From NCBI GenBank assembly GCA_036278835.1, contig DASUKH010000308.1, positions 1-23,964 on the forward strand: a stretch of DNA of 23,964 nucleotides. Direction: 5' to 3'. The translations under genes and the position numbers were made by a program. The DNA is from DATARH01 sp036278835. Its GTDB lineage: Bacteria; Pseudomonadota; Alphaproteobacteria; ATCC43930; CGMCC-115725. Shown here piece by piece: positions 15,742 through 22,854 of the stretch (positions are counted from its first letter, which is position 1; every line of letters starts with the position of its first letter). The notes beneath the pieces are model-generated. The model worked only from the letters and a program-made list of their open reading frames with translations. It made no database searches and was not told where the DNA came from.

Positions 15742-16656
15742 CTAATTATCGCCCGCCAGGAAACGGCGCAGCTCGGCAACGAGGCCTTTCGGGTTGTCGC
15801 CCTGCACCGTGTGTCCGGCATTGGGCACGGTGACGTGCCGGCCGTGCGGCAGCCGGGCGGCGAGGCGCTCGGCGTCTTCCTCATGGAAAACGTCGCTGTC
15901 GCCGCCGCGGACGACGAGGCTTGGGCAGCGGATGCGGTCGAGACCGTCGGCGAGGCGGGCGCGCTCGGCGCGGTGGGTTTCCTGGTCGAGCCGCTGAAAC
16001 CGGCTGCGGTCGTATTTCCACCGCCAGCTGCCGTCCTCCTGCCGCCGCAGATTGTGCATCAGGCTGCGGCGCAGGATTTTCGGGTCGCGGCGCGGGTTGA
16101 ATTCGAGCGCGCGCTCGATGATCGCCTCAATCGACACGGCGTCGGCGACGTCGTTGACGAAATCGCGGATGCGGCTCGATCCGGGCCGGCGCATTTCCGG
16201 TCCGGCATCGATGATAACAAGGTGCGACAGCCGCTCGGAATGGTTGATCGCGTAGGCGAGCGCGTTGATCGCCCCCATCGACATGCCGGCCAGCACAAAC
16301 CGGTCAAGTTTCAGATGATCGATAAAGCCGCGGACGTCGGCGACCTGCGCCGCGATCGAATAGTCGCCGTCGGACGCCCAGTCGCTGTCGCCATGGCCGC
16401 GCTGGTCGAGTGCGAGGCAGCGATAGTTCTCGCGCAGGGCAAGGCAACATAAGTCCCAGGTATGCGCGGTCAGAGCGCCGCCGTGAAGAAAGAGGATCGC
16501 CGGCTTTTCGGTCATCCCCCAATCGAGATAGTGCAGCCGCATGCCGTTCGCCGAAATATCGTCCTCGCGCGGCAGGACGACAGCGGGAAACGAAAACCCG
16601 GCGCGCACGGCGGTGGTCTCCAGGTGCTCGCGGTACTCCTCGGCGGACAGGCTCAT
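15742..16656 (-). CDS. alpha/beta hydrolase
   Basis: A 304-residue alpha/beta-hydrolase-fold protein. The start is the ATG at 16656, preceded by AAGGAGG at a 12-base spacing; a longer frame to 16737 has no ribosome site. The oxyanion region is FLHGGALTAHTWD, the nucleophile elbow is GMSMG with S126, the acid is probably D255 in GGDSDVF, and the catalytic histidine is H282 in NAGHTVQGDNP. LDQRGHGDSDW is typical of the haloperoxidase/epoxide hydrolase/esterase-like group. The natural substrate cannot be told. It lies downstream of ygfZ on the same strand with a gap of about 116 bases, so it may be cotranscribed or have its own promoter. Confidence 0.88.
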   Translation of the reverse strand: MSLSAEEYREHLETTAVRAGFSFPAVVLPREDDISANGMRLHYLDWGMTEKPAILFLHGGALTAHTWDLCCLALRENYRCLALDQRGHGDSDWASDGDYSIAAQVADVRGFIDHLKLDRFVLAGMSMGAINALAYAINHSERLSHLVIIDAGPEMRRPGSSRIRDFVNDVADAVSIEAIIERALEFNPRRDPKILRRSLMHNLRRQEDGSWRWKYDRSRFQRLDQETHRAERARLADGLDRIRCPSLVVRGGDSDVFHEEDAERLAARLPHGRHVTVPNAGHTVQGDNPKGLVAELRRFLAGDN

Positions 16657-16772
16657 GGCGCGGACGGGCCTCCTTGCGGCGATTGCCGTCCGCTTTAGCA
16701 CGAAATTTGCGGAAAAGCCGAAATCGCGAGATCGCATCCGCCATGCGGAAGGCGAAGGTCACCGCAACCCGA

Positions 16773-17675
16773 TCATTTCTGGTCGTCGGGGAGACGCATC
16801 CAGTCCGGCTCGATCGGCGTCAGCGCGGCGGCGCCGCAGTCGAGCGGTTTGCCGGCGGCGACTGCGTCGAGGCGCAGCAGTGCGAGACCGGTGCCGTCGC
16901 GCGCCGAGCGCATCTCGCCGGTATCGGCGCCATCTTGCGTGACGATCGTTCCCGGCGCCGGCTGCGGGCCGTCGATCTGCACCGGGAACAACCGTTTCTT
17001 GATGAGACCGCGGTATTTTGTGCGAGCGGTCAGTTCCTGGCCGATATAGCAGCCCTTCTGCCAATCGACCCCGTGCAGTTCGTCGAACCCGGCTTCGAGG
17101 AGGATTGTCTTCTCGGGCACCAGATCGCGGCTGCCGTCGGGGACGCCGAGCGCCAGCCGGTGGCGATCGTAGGCGGCGGCATCGGCCTCGGCCACATCCG
17201 GGAGGTCTACGACGATGCGGGCGAGACACCCGCGCTCCGCAATAACGCGCACCCCGAGCGCGGCGAGGCGCGGATCGACCAGCGCCATCCCGCCGTCATA
17301 CGGCTGCGCCGCGCCCGGTTCCTCCGGCAGATCGAACAGATTGGCCGCGTCGTCGCCGAACACCGCCGCGACCGCGAGGTCGGGCCGCTCGGCGATCTCC
17401 ACCTTGGCGCGCAGCCGGTAGAGGGCGAGTCGGCGCCTAAGATCGGCAAGCCGCTCCCGCTCGGCATCGAGCCAGATCGCATCCTGGCACCCGATCATTA
17501 CAAAATCGTGCAGGTATTTGCCCTGCGCGGTCAGCAGGGCGGCGTAGCCGGCGCGCTCGGGTACGACCCGCATGACATCGTTGGAGACGAGGCCCTGCAG
17601 AAAATCCCGCCGATCCGGGCCGGAGACGGCCAGGATGCCGCGATCCTCGAGGAGAACGAAATTCGCCTGCGCCAT
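16773..17675 (-). CDS. ygfZ: folate-binding protein YgfZ
   Basis: YgfZ is a folate-dependent protein related to GcvT that helps maintain or repair certain iron-sulfur enzymes, including tRNA-modifying MiaB in E. coli. The hallmark KGCYIGQE is at residues 207-214, with the conserved cysteine C209. The N-terminus DRGILAVSGPDRRDFLQGLVSND is typical of the family at that position, and I therefore start at the ATG at 17675 (300 residues). An ATG at 17690 is the alternative, and the frame is open further upstream. The C-terminal barrel ends in a GLALLRLD stretch, as in GcvT-like proteins. It is divergent from moaA, another Fe-S enzyme, which may or may not be meaningful. Confidence 0.92.
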   Translation of the reverse strand: MAQANFVLLEDRGILAVSGPDRRDFLQGLVSNDVMRVVPERAGYAALLTAQGKYLHDFVMIGCQDAIWLDAERERLADLRRRLALYRLRAKVEIAERPDLAVAAVFGDDAANLFDLPEEPGAAQPYDGGMALVDPRLAALGVRVIAERGCLARIVVDLPDVAEADAAAYDRHRLALGVPDGSRDLVPEKTILLEAGFDELHGVDWQKGCYIGQELTARTKYRGLIKKRLFPVQIDGPQPAPGTIVTQDGADTGEMRSARDGTGLALLRLDAVAAGKPLDCGAAALTPIEPDWMRLPDDQK

Positions 17676-17790
17676 CGCTACACCCGTCATTGCCTGGAAT
17701 CCACAGGTAGAGCCGCCCCGCCGGCGCGGCAAGCCGCCCGACCACATCCGCCATGACGAGATCGGGGGCGACTTCCGCCGCCGGCCGACT

Positions 17791-17796
17791 TATATA
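17791..17796 (+). promoter_or_regulatory. candidate -10 box of moaA, possible leaderless start
   Basis: TATATA stands out in GC-rich sequence and ends 7 bases before the moaA ATG, which would place the transcript start at or next to the start codon. No Shine-Dalgarno precedes this ATG, and I see no good -35 box. Confidence 0.4.
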
Positions 17797-17803
17797 GGCA
17801 CGC

Positions 17804-18796
17804 ATGATCGATCCGTTTGGCCGCACGATCACCTACCTGCGCGTCTCGGTCACCGACCGATGCGACTTCCGCTGCGTCTATTGCATGGCGGAAGAGATGG
17901 AATTTCTGCCGAAAGCCGAGCTGCTGACCCTCGAGGAACTCGACCGGGTGTGCAGCGCCTTCATCCGGATGGGCGTGCGGAAATTACGGCTGACCGGCGG
18001 CGAGCCGCTGGTCCGGCGCAACATCATGGGTCTTTTCCGCGATCTCGGCCGGCATATCCGATCGGGCGCCCTCGATGAGCTGACCCTGACCACCAACGGC
18101 AGCCAACTGGCGCGCTACGCCGAGGAACTGCGCGCTTGCGGGGTGCGCCGGGTCAACGTCTCGGTCGATACGCTCGACCCGGCCAAATTCACCGAGATCA
18201 CGAGGCGCGGTCGGCTCGACCAGGTGCTCGAAGGTCTGGCAGCGGCGAAGGCGGCCGGCCTTGCGGTCAAGATCAACACGGTGGCGCTGCGCGGCGTCAA
18301 CGAAGACGAGCTCGACGATCTCGTTGCCTGGGCCGGCGCCGAGGGGTTCGACCTTGTCATCATCGAGGTCATGCCGATGGGCGACATCGGCGGCGAGAAC
18401 CGCCTCGAGCAGTACCTGCCGTTGTCGCTGGTGCGTGCCCGCCTGCAACGGCGCTGGACACTCGACGAGACCGATTACCGCACCGGCGGCCCGGCGCGCT
18501 ATGTCACGGTGCGCGAGACCGGGCGCCGGCTCGGCTTTATCACGCCGCTGACCCACAACTTTTGCGAAAGCTGCAACCGGGTGCGGCTGACCTGCACCGG
18601 TACCCTCTATATGTGCCTCGGGCAGGCCGACGCCGCCGATCTGCGGACGCCCCTCAGGCAATCCGAAGGCGACGCGGCACTTGAAGCCGCGATCCGCGAG
18701 GCGATCGCGCGCAAGCCGAAGGGCCACGATTTCGTGATCGACCGCCGCCACAACCGGCCCGCCGTCGCCCGCCATATGAGCGTCACCGGCGGGTGA
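17804..18796 (+). CDS. moaA: GTP 3',8-cyclase MoaA
   Basis: This radical-SAM enzyme starts molybdenum cofactor synthesis by rearranging GTP to 3',8-cyclo-GTP. The 330 residues are the family length. The AdoMet-binding [4Fe-4S] cluster ligands are C20, C24 and C27 (CDFRCVYC). The second, GTP-binding cluster uses C254, C257 and C271 (CESC, then C after 13 residues). LTGGEPLVRRN is the SAM-binding GGE region, and the chain ends in the conserved C-terminal Gly-Gly (SVTGG). The partner MoaC is not in the window. The stop codon overlaps the nadK start in GTGA, so the two are translationally coupled. Confidence 0.96.
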   Translation: MIDPFGRTITYLRVSVTDRCDFRCVYCMAEEMEFLPKAELLTLEELDRVCSAFIRMGVRKLRLTGGEPLVRRNIMGLFRDLGRHIRSGALDELTLTTNGSQLARYAEELRACGVRRVNVSVDTLDPAKFTEITRRGRLDQVLEGLAAAKAAGLAVKINTVALRGVNEDELDDLVAWAGAEGFDLVIIEVMPMGDIGGENRLEQYLPLSLVRARLQRRWTLDETDYRTGGPARYVTVRETGRRLGFITPLTHNFCESCNRVRLTCTGTLYMCLGQADAADLRTPLRQSEGDAALEAAIREAIARKPKGHDFVIDRRHNRPAVARHMSVTGG

Positions 18797-19578
18797 CCGC
18801 CGCGCCGCGCCAATCAAAACCGCCGCAGGCCGCGTTTCTTGCCTCGGAGGCGGAGGCGGCGCAGCAGGCTCTTCTCGAATTGCAGGAGCGCTACGGCATC
18901 ATCGACCCGGCCGGGGCCGACGTAATCGTGCCTTTGGGCGGTGACGGCTTCATGCTCGAAACGCTTCACCGCTTCGTCGGCAGCGGCAAGGCGATCTTCG
19001 GCATGCATCGCGGCAGCGTCGGGTTTCTGATGAACCCGTACCGGGCCGAGGGTCTCGCCGAGCGGCTCGCGGCGGCGCAGCCCGTCCAACTGCATCCGCT
19101 CGAAATGATTGCCCGGCAAGACGGCACCAACCGCCGCGGCATCGCTTTTAACGAGGTCTCGCTGTTGCGCGAGACCCGGCAGGCGGCGAAGCTCCGGATC
19201 AGCGTCGACGGGGTCGTGCGGCTGGAGGAGCTGATGGCCGACGGTATTCTCCTGTCCACCCCGGTCGGCAGCACCGCCTACAATTTGTCGGCGCATGGGC
19301 CGATCGTCCCGCTGGGCGCCGGCATTCTCGCGCTGACCCCGATCAGCGCGTTCCGCCCGCGGCGCTGGCGCGGCGCGCTGCTGCCGCACGGCGCCCGCGT
19401 CACGATCGAGGCGCTCGAAGCCGACAAGCGGCCGGTCAGCGCCGTCGCCGATTTTACCGAGGTGCGCGACGTGGTCTCGGTCGAGATTCGCGAAAATCGC
19501 GAGATCGCGGTCACCGTGCTGTTCGACCACGACGCCAACCTCGAAGAGCGCGTCTTCAAGGAGCAGTTCCTCAGCTGA
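18793..19578 (+). CDS. nadK: NAD kinase
   Basis: NAD kinase phosphorylates NAD to NADP, using ATP or polyphosphate, in the cytoplasm. The 261 residues are typical of the short alphaproteobacterial form. GGDG is at 49-52 in VIVPLGGDGFMLETLHRF; the second conserved region FNEVSLLRETRQAAKL and the glycine-rich ADGILLSTPVGSTAYNLSA follow. The C-terminus has GALLPHGARVTIE and ends shortly afterwards. It starts with GTG inside the moaA stop (a 4-base overlap), and its TGA overlaps the next ATG by one base, so moaA, nadK and the nitroreductase gene form a tightly packed operon. Confidence 0.96.
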   Translation: MTAAPRQSKPPQAAFLASEAEAAQQALLELQERYGIIDPAGADVIVPLGGDGFMLETLHRFVGSGKAIFGMHRGSVGFLMNPYRAEGLAERLAAAQPVQLHPLEMIARQDGTNRRGIAFNEVSLLRETRQAAKLRISVDGVVRLEELMADGILLSTPVGSTAYNLSAHGPIVPLGAGILALTPISAFRPRRWRGALLPHGARVTIEALEADKRPVSAVADFTEVRDVVSVEIRENREIAVTVLFDHDANLEERVFKEQFLS

Positions 19579-20420
19579 TGAGCGCGAATTACGACAGCGA
19601 ATTGGAGGCCCGGTTCGGCCGCTCCATCGAACTCGGCGCCGAGGTGCCGGACGATCCGTGGCTGCGCCGGGTGCTGCTGCGGCGCACCCATCGCCGCTAC
19701 GCCGAGCGCGCGGTACCCGATTCGGTGGTGCGGCTGCTGCTGGCAGCGGCATTGTCGGCATCCTCGAAATCCGATTTTCAGCAGGCCTCGGTGGTCTGGC
19801 TCAGGGATCGCGCCCGCCGCGACCGGCTCGCTGCACTGTTTCCTGACATGCCGTGGATCGGCGGCGCGCCCGTGTTCCTGGTGTTTCTTGGAGACGCAAG
19901 CCGGCTCGAGCGGCTCGGTGCGTTGCGCGGCCACGAGCAGGACAACGGCACGCTCGAAGGCTTTTTCAACGCCGCGATCGATGGCGCGCTGGCGCTTCAG
20001 ACCTGCATTTTAGCGGCCGAGGCGATCGGCCTCGGCACCTGCCCGATCAGCGTACTGCGCAACCGCATCGCCGAGATCGCCGAGATTCTGGAGTTGCCGG
20101 ACAAGGTTTTTCCAGTCGCCGGGCTGTGCCTCGGCTGGCCGGCGCAGGCGGGGTTCGTCAGCATGCGCCTGCCGCCCGAGGCGACGGTGCATATCGACCG
20201 CTACGACGAAGCGCGGCTGCCCGATTCCGTCGCCGATTACGACCGGCGGCGCGACGCGCGCCACTCGATCAAGGATCGCCAGCGCGATCCCGAACGCTTC
20301 GGCCGTGCCGCGTTCTACGGCTGGTCGGAGGACAAGGTGCGTCAAGCGGCAGCGCCGGAGGGAGCCGGCTTTGCGGCCTGGCTCAGGGCACGCGGCTTCT
20401 CGTTCGACGAGCCGGCCTGA
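19578..20420 (+). CDS. nitroreductase-family flavoprotein
   Basis: A 280-residue member of the nitroreductase fold, FMN-dependent enzymes that use NAD(P)H. The N-terminal FMN-phosphate motif appears as LRRTHRRYAERAVPD, followed by LLAAALSASSKSDFQQ; the centre has PWIGGAPVFLVFLG and the helix DGALALQTCILAAEAIGLGTCPI, both characteristic. The protein is longer than simple NfsB-type enzymes (~220), with an extra ~60-residue C-terminal region rich in arginine and aspartate, more like the NfsA-sized group. The substrate is unknown. Its overlap with the NAD kinase stop codon suggests co-expression with NADP supply, a link that is only inferred. A strong hairpin follows 17 bases after the stop codon. 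Confidence 0.88.
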   Translation: MSANYDSELEARFGRSIELGAEVPDDPWLRRVLLRRTHRRYAERAVPDSVVRLLLAAALSASSKSDFQQASVVWLRDRARRDRLAALFPDMPWIGGAPVFLVFLGDASRLERLGALRGHEQDNGTLEGFFNAAIDGALALQTCILAAEAIGLGTCPISVLRNRIAEIAEILELPDKVFPVAGLCLGWPAQAGFVSMRLPPEATVHIDRYDEARLPDSVADYDRRRDARHSIKDRQRDPERFGRAAFYGWSEDKVRQAAAPEGAGFAAWLRARGFSFDEPA

Positions 20421-20437
20421 ACCGTCCGCGCAAATGG

Positions 20438-20462
20438 AAAGGCCGCCCGATGGGCGGCCTTT
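20438..20462. terminator. strong hairpin terminator, possibly bidirectional
   Basis: AAAGGCCGCCC (20438-20448) pairs perfectly with GGGCGGCCTTT (20452-20462) across a three-base centre. On the plus strand it ends the moaA-nadK-nitroreductase operon, with T-rich sequence in the arm and just after. On the minus strand it lies 42 bases after the stop of the small reading frame at 20505-20576 and is followed by TTTCC, so it could end that transcript as well. Confidence 0.85.
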
Positions 20463-20504
20463 CTACGAAAACCGGCGATCTTGCAACCGTACCGGCGCCC
20501 GAAT

Positions 20505-20576
20505 TCAGGCGAGGATCTCCAGACGTGCAGGGATCCTGGTCACGGAAGCGGAAGACCGCGGTTGATCGAAAGACAC
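20505..20576 (-). CDS. possible 23-residue micro-protein with extreme ribosome site
   Basis: Starting at GTG 20576 and ending at TGA 20507-20505, this frame encodes 23 residues beginning V-S-F-D-Q-P-R-S-S and ending A-R-L-E-I-L-A. I do not recognise the peptide; there is no membrane segment and no cysteine. What makes it credible is its leader: AGAAAGGAGGTGATCCT stands directly before the GTG with GGAGG at 7-base spacing, and 16 of its bases match the full anti-Shine-Dalgarno tail of 16S rRNA. A promoter-like TTGCCG-17-TACATT lies upstream and a strong hairpin downstream, so a complete transcription unit of about 170 bases can be drawn. Alternatives are a regulatory RNA whose ribosome-like tract is the active part, or chance. 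Confidence 0.45.
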   Translation of the reverse strand: MSFDQPRSSASVTRIPARLEILA

Positions 20577-20592
20577 AGGATCACCTCCTTTC
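20577..20592 (-). promoter_or_regulatory. full-length Shine-Dalgarno tract
   Basis: Read on the minus strand this is AGAAAGGAGGTGATCC followed by T and the GTG start; read on the plus strand it equals the bacterial 16S 3' end GGATCACCTCCTTTCT. Normal ribosome sites in this window match only 4-7 bases. Confidence 0.7.
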
Positions 20593-20619
20593 TGCTGTTG
20601 CACCGAGGCCCGTAATGTA

Positions 20620-20648
20620 TGGCCGGGGCGGCGCCGCGGCAAGCGCAT
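20620..20648 (-). promoter_or_regulatory. candidate promoter of the micro-gene
   Basis: On the minus strand TTGCCG, 17 bases, then TACATT; four of six -10 positions match the consensus. It would give a leader of roughly 35 bases before the GTG at 20576. End points are approximate to within a few bases. Confidence 0.35.
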
Positions 20649-20809
20649 TGCCGGCCTGTCGCGGCACCGGCCGGATCGGCGGGAATCGCGGCCGACAGGG
20701 CGCCCCGCACCGCGCGTGACAATGCGCCGCGGGGCGAATCGCCGGCCCCTGTCGCCCGCCGCTGCCGGCATGGCATGATGGCCGGGTCACGGGCGGAGGC
20801 GGGCGCGGC

Positions 20810-21580
20810 ATGGACGAGCGGATCACGGTCAACGGCATCGAACTCGAGGTCCTGCGGTGCGGCCGCGGCCGGCCGGCATTGCTGCTGCACGGTTTCGACA
20901 CGGTGCCGCCGGGAGCGCGGTTTCTCGACCTGCTGGGCGAGCATGCGGAGATCATCGCGCCGTCGTCGCCCGGCTTCGGCGACACCAAGCGGCCGGCCGA
21001 TTTCGACACGATCTACGATCTCGTGCACCTCTACCTCGCGCTGATCGACGAGCTGCCGTACGGCCGGTTGAGCCTTATCGGGTTGTCGTTCGGCGGCTGG
21101 CTGGCGGCCGAGGTGGCGCTCGCCTGCCGGCACAAGCTCGACCGGCTGATCCTGGCCGATCCGGTCGGCGTCAAGCTTGGCGACCGCGAGAGCCGCGACA
21201 TCCTCGACGTATTCAACGTCAACCCGGCCGAGGTGCGGCGGCGCAGCTGGCACGACCCGGCGAAGGCGCCCGACTACAACGCGATGAGCGACCGCGAGCT
21301 GGTGATCCACGCGCGCAATCGCGAGGCGCTCTGCCTTTATGGCTGGCACCCGTGCCTCTACAACCCGCAGCTGAAGCATTGGCTCGGCCGCATCCGGGTG
21401 CCGACCCTGGTGCTGTGGGGGGCGAGCGACCGGGTGGTCAGCCCCGAGTATGGGCGCGCCTATGCCCGGCTGATCCCCGACGCGCGGTTCGCGATGATCG
21501 AAGAGGCCGGCCACCACCCCGAACTCGAACAGCCCGACCGCTTCGTCGAGCAGGTCGCGGCTTTTCTACCGCCCGGCTGA
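20810..21580 (+). CDS. alpha/beta hydrolase
   Basis: A 256-residue alpha/beta-hydrolase-fold protein, not closely similar by eye to the one at 15742-16656. It has LLLHGFDT as oxyanion loop, PSSPGFGDTKRP, and the nucleophile elbow GLSFGG with S93. The acid is probably D207 in WGASDRVVSPEYG, and the histidine lies in EEAGHHPELEQPD (H235 or H236). The lay-out is like the meta-cleavage hydrolase/haloperoxidase group. The start ATG at 20810 follows a GGAGGCGGGCGCGGC stretch. It stands alone, between the micro-gene (divergent) and the ars cluster, and its substrate is unknown. Confidence 0.88.
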   Translation: MDERITVNGIELEVLRCGRGRPALLLHGFDTVPPGARFLDLLGEHAEIIAPSSPGFGDTKRPADFDTIYDLVHLYLALIDELPYGRLSLIGLSFGGWLAAEVALACRHKLDRLILADPVGVKLGDRESRDILDVFNVNPAEVRRRSWHDPAKAPDYNAMSDRELVIHARNREALCLYGWHPCLYNPQLKHWLGRIRVPTLVLWGASDRVVSPEYGRAYARLIPDARFAMIEEAGHHPELEQPDRFVEQVAAFLPPG

Positions 21581-21609
21581 CAGCCCGCACGTTCTCCGCG
21601 TCGAACCGC

Positions 21610-21638
21610 TTGACGGATTGCAGTCGGACTGTTCGAAT
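21610..21638 (+). promoter_or_regulatory. ars promoter overlapped by TCGAA boxes
   Basis: TTGACG (21610-21615), 17 bases, and TCGAAT (21633-21638) form a good promoter for arsR. TCGAA occurs at 21601, 21633, 21643 and 21651, so three copies cover the -10 box and the predicted transcript start. That is where an ArsR repressor would be expected to bind to shut off its own operon. Confidence 0.5.
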
Positions 21639-21664
21639 CTTGTCGAATGATCGAAATGGCAGTG

Positions 21665-22036
21665 ATGGAGCAGCAACAAGCGATCGCAGCACTCGGGGCG
21701 CTGGCTCAGGAGACCCGGCTACAGCTGTTCCGCCTGCTGGTGGCGACGGGGCCGCAAGGTTTGCCGGCTGGAGCCATCGCCGACCGGCTCGGGGTACCAC
21801 CCTCGTCACTGTCGTTCCACCTTGCCCAATTGACCCAGGCCGGGCTGATCGCGCCGCGCCGTCAAAGTCGCCAGCTGATCTACTCGGCCGAATATGACGC
21901 GATGAACGGGCTGCTCGCCTACCTCACCGAGAATTGCTGCGGGCGCGGGCAGCCTTGCGATCTGGCTTGCGCCCCTTCCGACGCCCTCGCGGCGGGCGGA
22001 ACCGGTGCCGAATCTGCCCGCGCGCCGACCCGATAA
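21665..22036 (+). CDS. arsR: ArsR-family arsenic-responsive repressor
   Basis: A winged-helix repressor that releases DNA when it binds As(III) or Sb(III). From the ATG at 21665 it has 123 residues; ATGs at 21647 and 21656 are in frame, but the predicted transcript start near 21645 favours the later ones. The recognition helix region is AIADRLGVPPSSLSFHLAQL, followed by the wing AGLIAPRRQSRQLIYSAEY. There is no ELCVCDL-type metal site in the helix-turn-helix. Instead, cysteines cluster in the C-terminal part, ENCCGRGQPCDLAC, as in ArsR types that sense arsenite through C-terminal cysteines. The identification is supported by arsM starting 19 bases after the stop codon and by the arsenite pump beyond it. 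Confidence 0.92.
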   Translation: MEQQQAIAALGALAQETRLQLFRLLVATGPQGLPAGAIADRLGVPPSSLSFHLAQLTQAGLIAPRRQSRQLIYSAEYDAMNGLLAYLTENCCGRGQPCDLACAPSDALAAGGTGAESARAPTR

Positions 22037-22055
22037 CCGTTCGAAGGAGGACGAG

Positions 22056-22850
22056 ATGGATCAGCAGGAACTCAAGGAGATGATCCGGGCGCGCTATGGC
22101 GGGATCGCCGCCGGCGCCGATTCGGCCGGGTGCTGCGCGCCGGCAAGCTCGTGTTGCGGCCCGAGTGCCGATCCCGACGGCAAATCCCGCCGGATGGGGT
22201 ATTCCGATGCCGAACTCGCCTCCATCCCCGAAGGCGCCAATCTCGGCCTCGGTTGCGGCAACCCGCAGGCAATCGCCGCGCTCAGGCCGGGGGAGACGGT
22301 CATCGACCTCGGGAGCGGCGCCGGCTTCGACTGTTTTCTCGCGCGTGATCAGGTCGGCGCGGCCGGGCGGGTGATCGGCATCGACATGACACACGAGATG
22401 CTGAAAAAAGCTCGCGACAACGCCGCGCGGATCGGCGCCGGCAATGTCGAGTTCCGCCTCGGCGAACTCGAACACCTGCCGGTACCCGACAATACCGCCG
22501 ATGTCATCCTGTCCAACTGCGTCATCAATCTCGTGCCGGATAAGGCGCAGGTGTTTCGCGAGGCGTTCCGCGTGCTGAAGCCCGGCGGACGGCTGGCGGT
22601 TTCCGATGTCGTCAACCGGGCGCCGTTGCCCGCGGCATTGCAGGCCGATCCGGCGATGCTGTGCGGCTGCGTCGCCGGCGCCGCGACGATCGCGCAGAGC
22701 GAGGCGTGGCTGCGTGAGGCCGGCTTCGTCGATGTGCGGATCACGCCGAAAGACGAGAGCCGCGAACTGATCGCGACCTGGGCACCCGGCAGCGGCATCG
22801 AGGATTGCGTGGTCTCGGCGATCATCGAGGGCCGCAAGCCGGCCGTCTGA
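22056..22850 (+). CDS. arsM: arsenite S-adenosylmethyltransferase ArsM
   Basis: ArsM methylates As(III) with AdoMet to volatile or less retained methylarsenicals. The start is ATG 22056 with AAGGAGG at a 5-base spacing, giving 264 residues. The AdoMet motif I is VIDLGSGAGFDCF (82-94), and IGIDMTHEML follows. Cysteines expected to bind arsenic are C67 in GLGCGNP, C155 in SNCVINLVPDK and C203/C205 in MLCGC, corresponding to the conserved set of the family. An N-terminal pair of CC motifs at 26-27 and 33-34 adds more thiols. The tail RELIATWAPGSGIEDCVVSA is typical of bacterial ArsM. It stands between the repressor and the efflux pump gene, in one operon. Confidence 0.96.
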   Translation: MDQQELKEMIRARYGGIAAGADSAGCCAPASSCCGPSADPDGKSRRMGYSDAELASIPEGANLGLGCGNPQAIAALRPGETVIDLGSGAGFDCFLARDQVGAAGRVIGIDMTHEMLKKARDNAARIGAGNVEFRLGELEHLPVPDNTADVILSNCVINLVPDKAQVFREAFRVLKPGGRLAVSDVVNRAPLPAALQADPAMLCGCVAGAATIAQSEAWLREAGFVDVRITPKDESRELIATWAPGSGIEDCVVSAIIEGRKPAV

Positions 22851-22854
22851 ACCG

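Noticed and set aside
16410..17756. Plus-strand open frame of 448 codons across the hydrolase and ygfZ
   Set aside because: It spans two real minus-strand genes and the gap between them; its composition is that of a shadow frame.
20505..20771. An 88-codon reading of the micro-gene region
   Set aside because: The upstream part is arginine/proline-rich, crosses the candidate promoter, and ignores the ideal ribosome site at 20577-20592.
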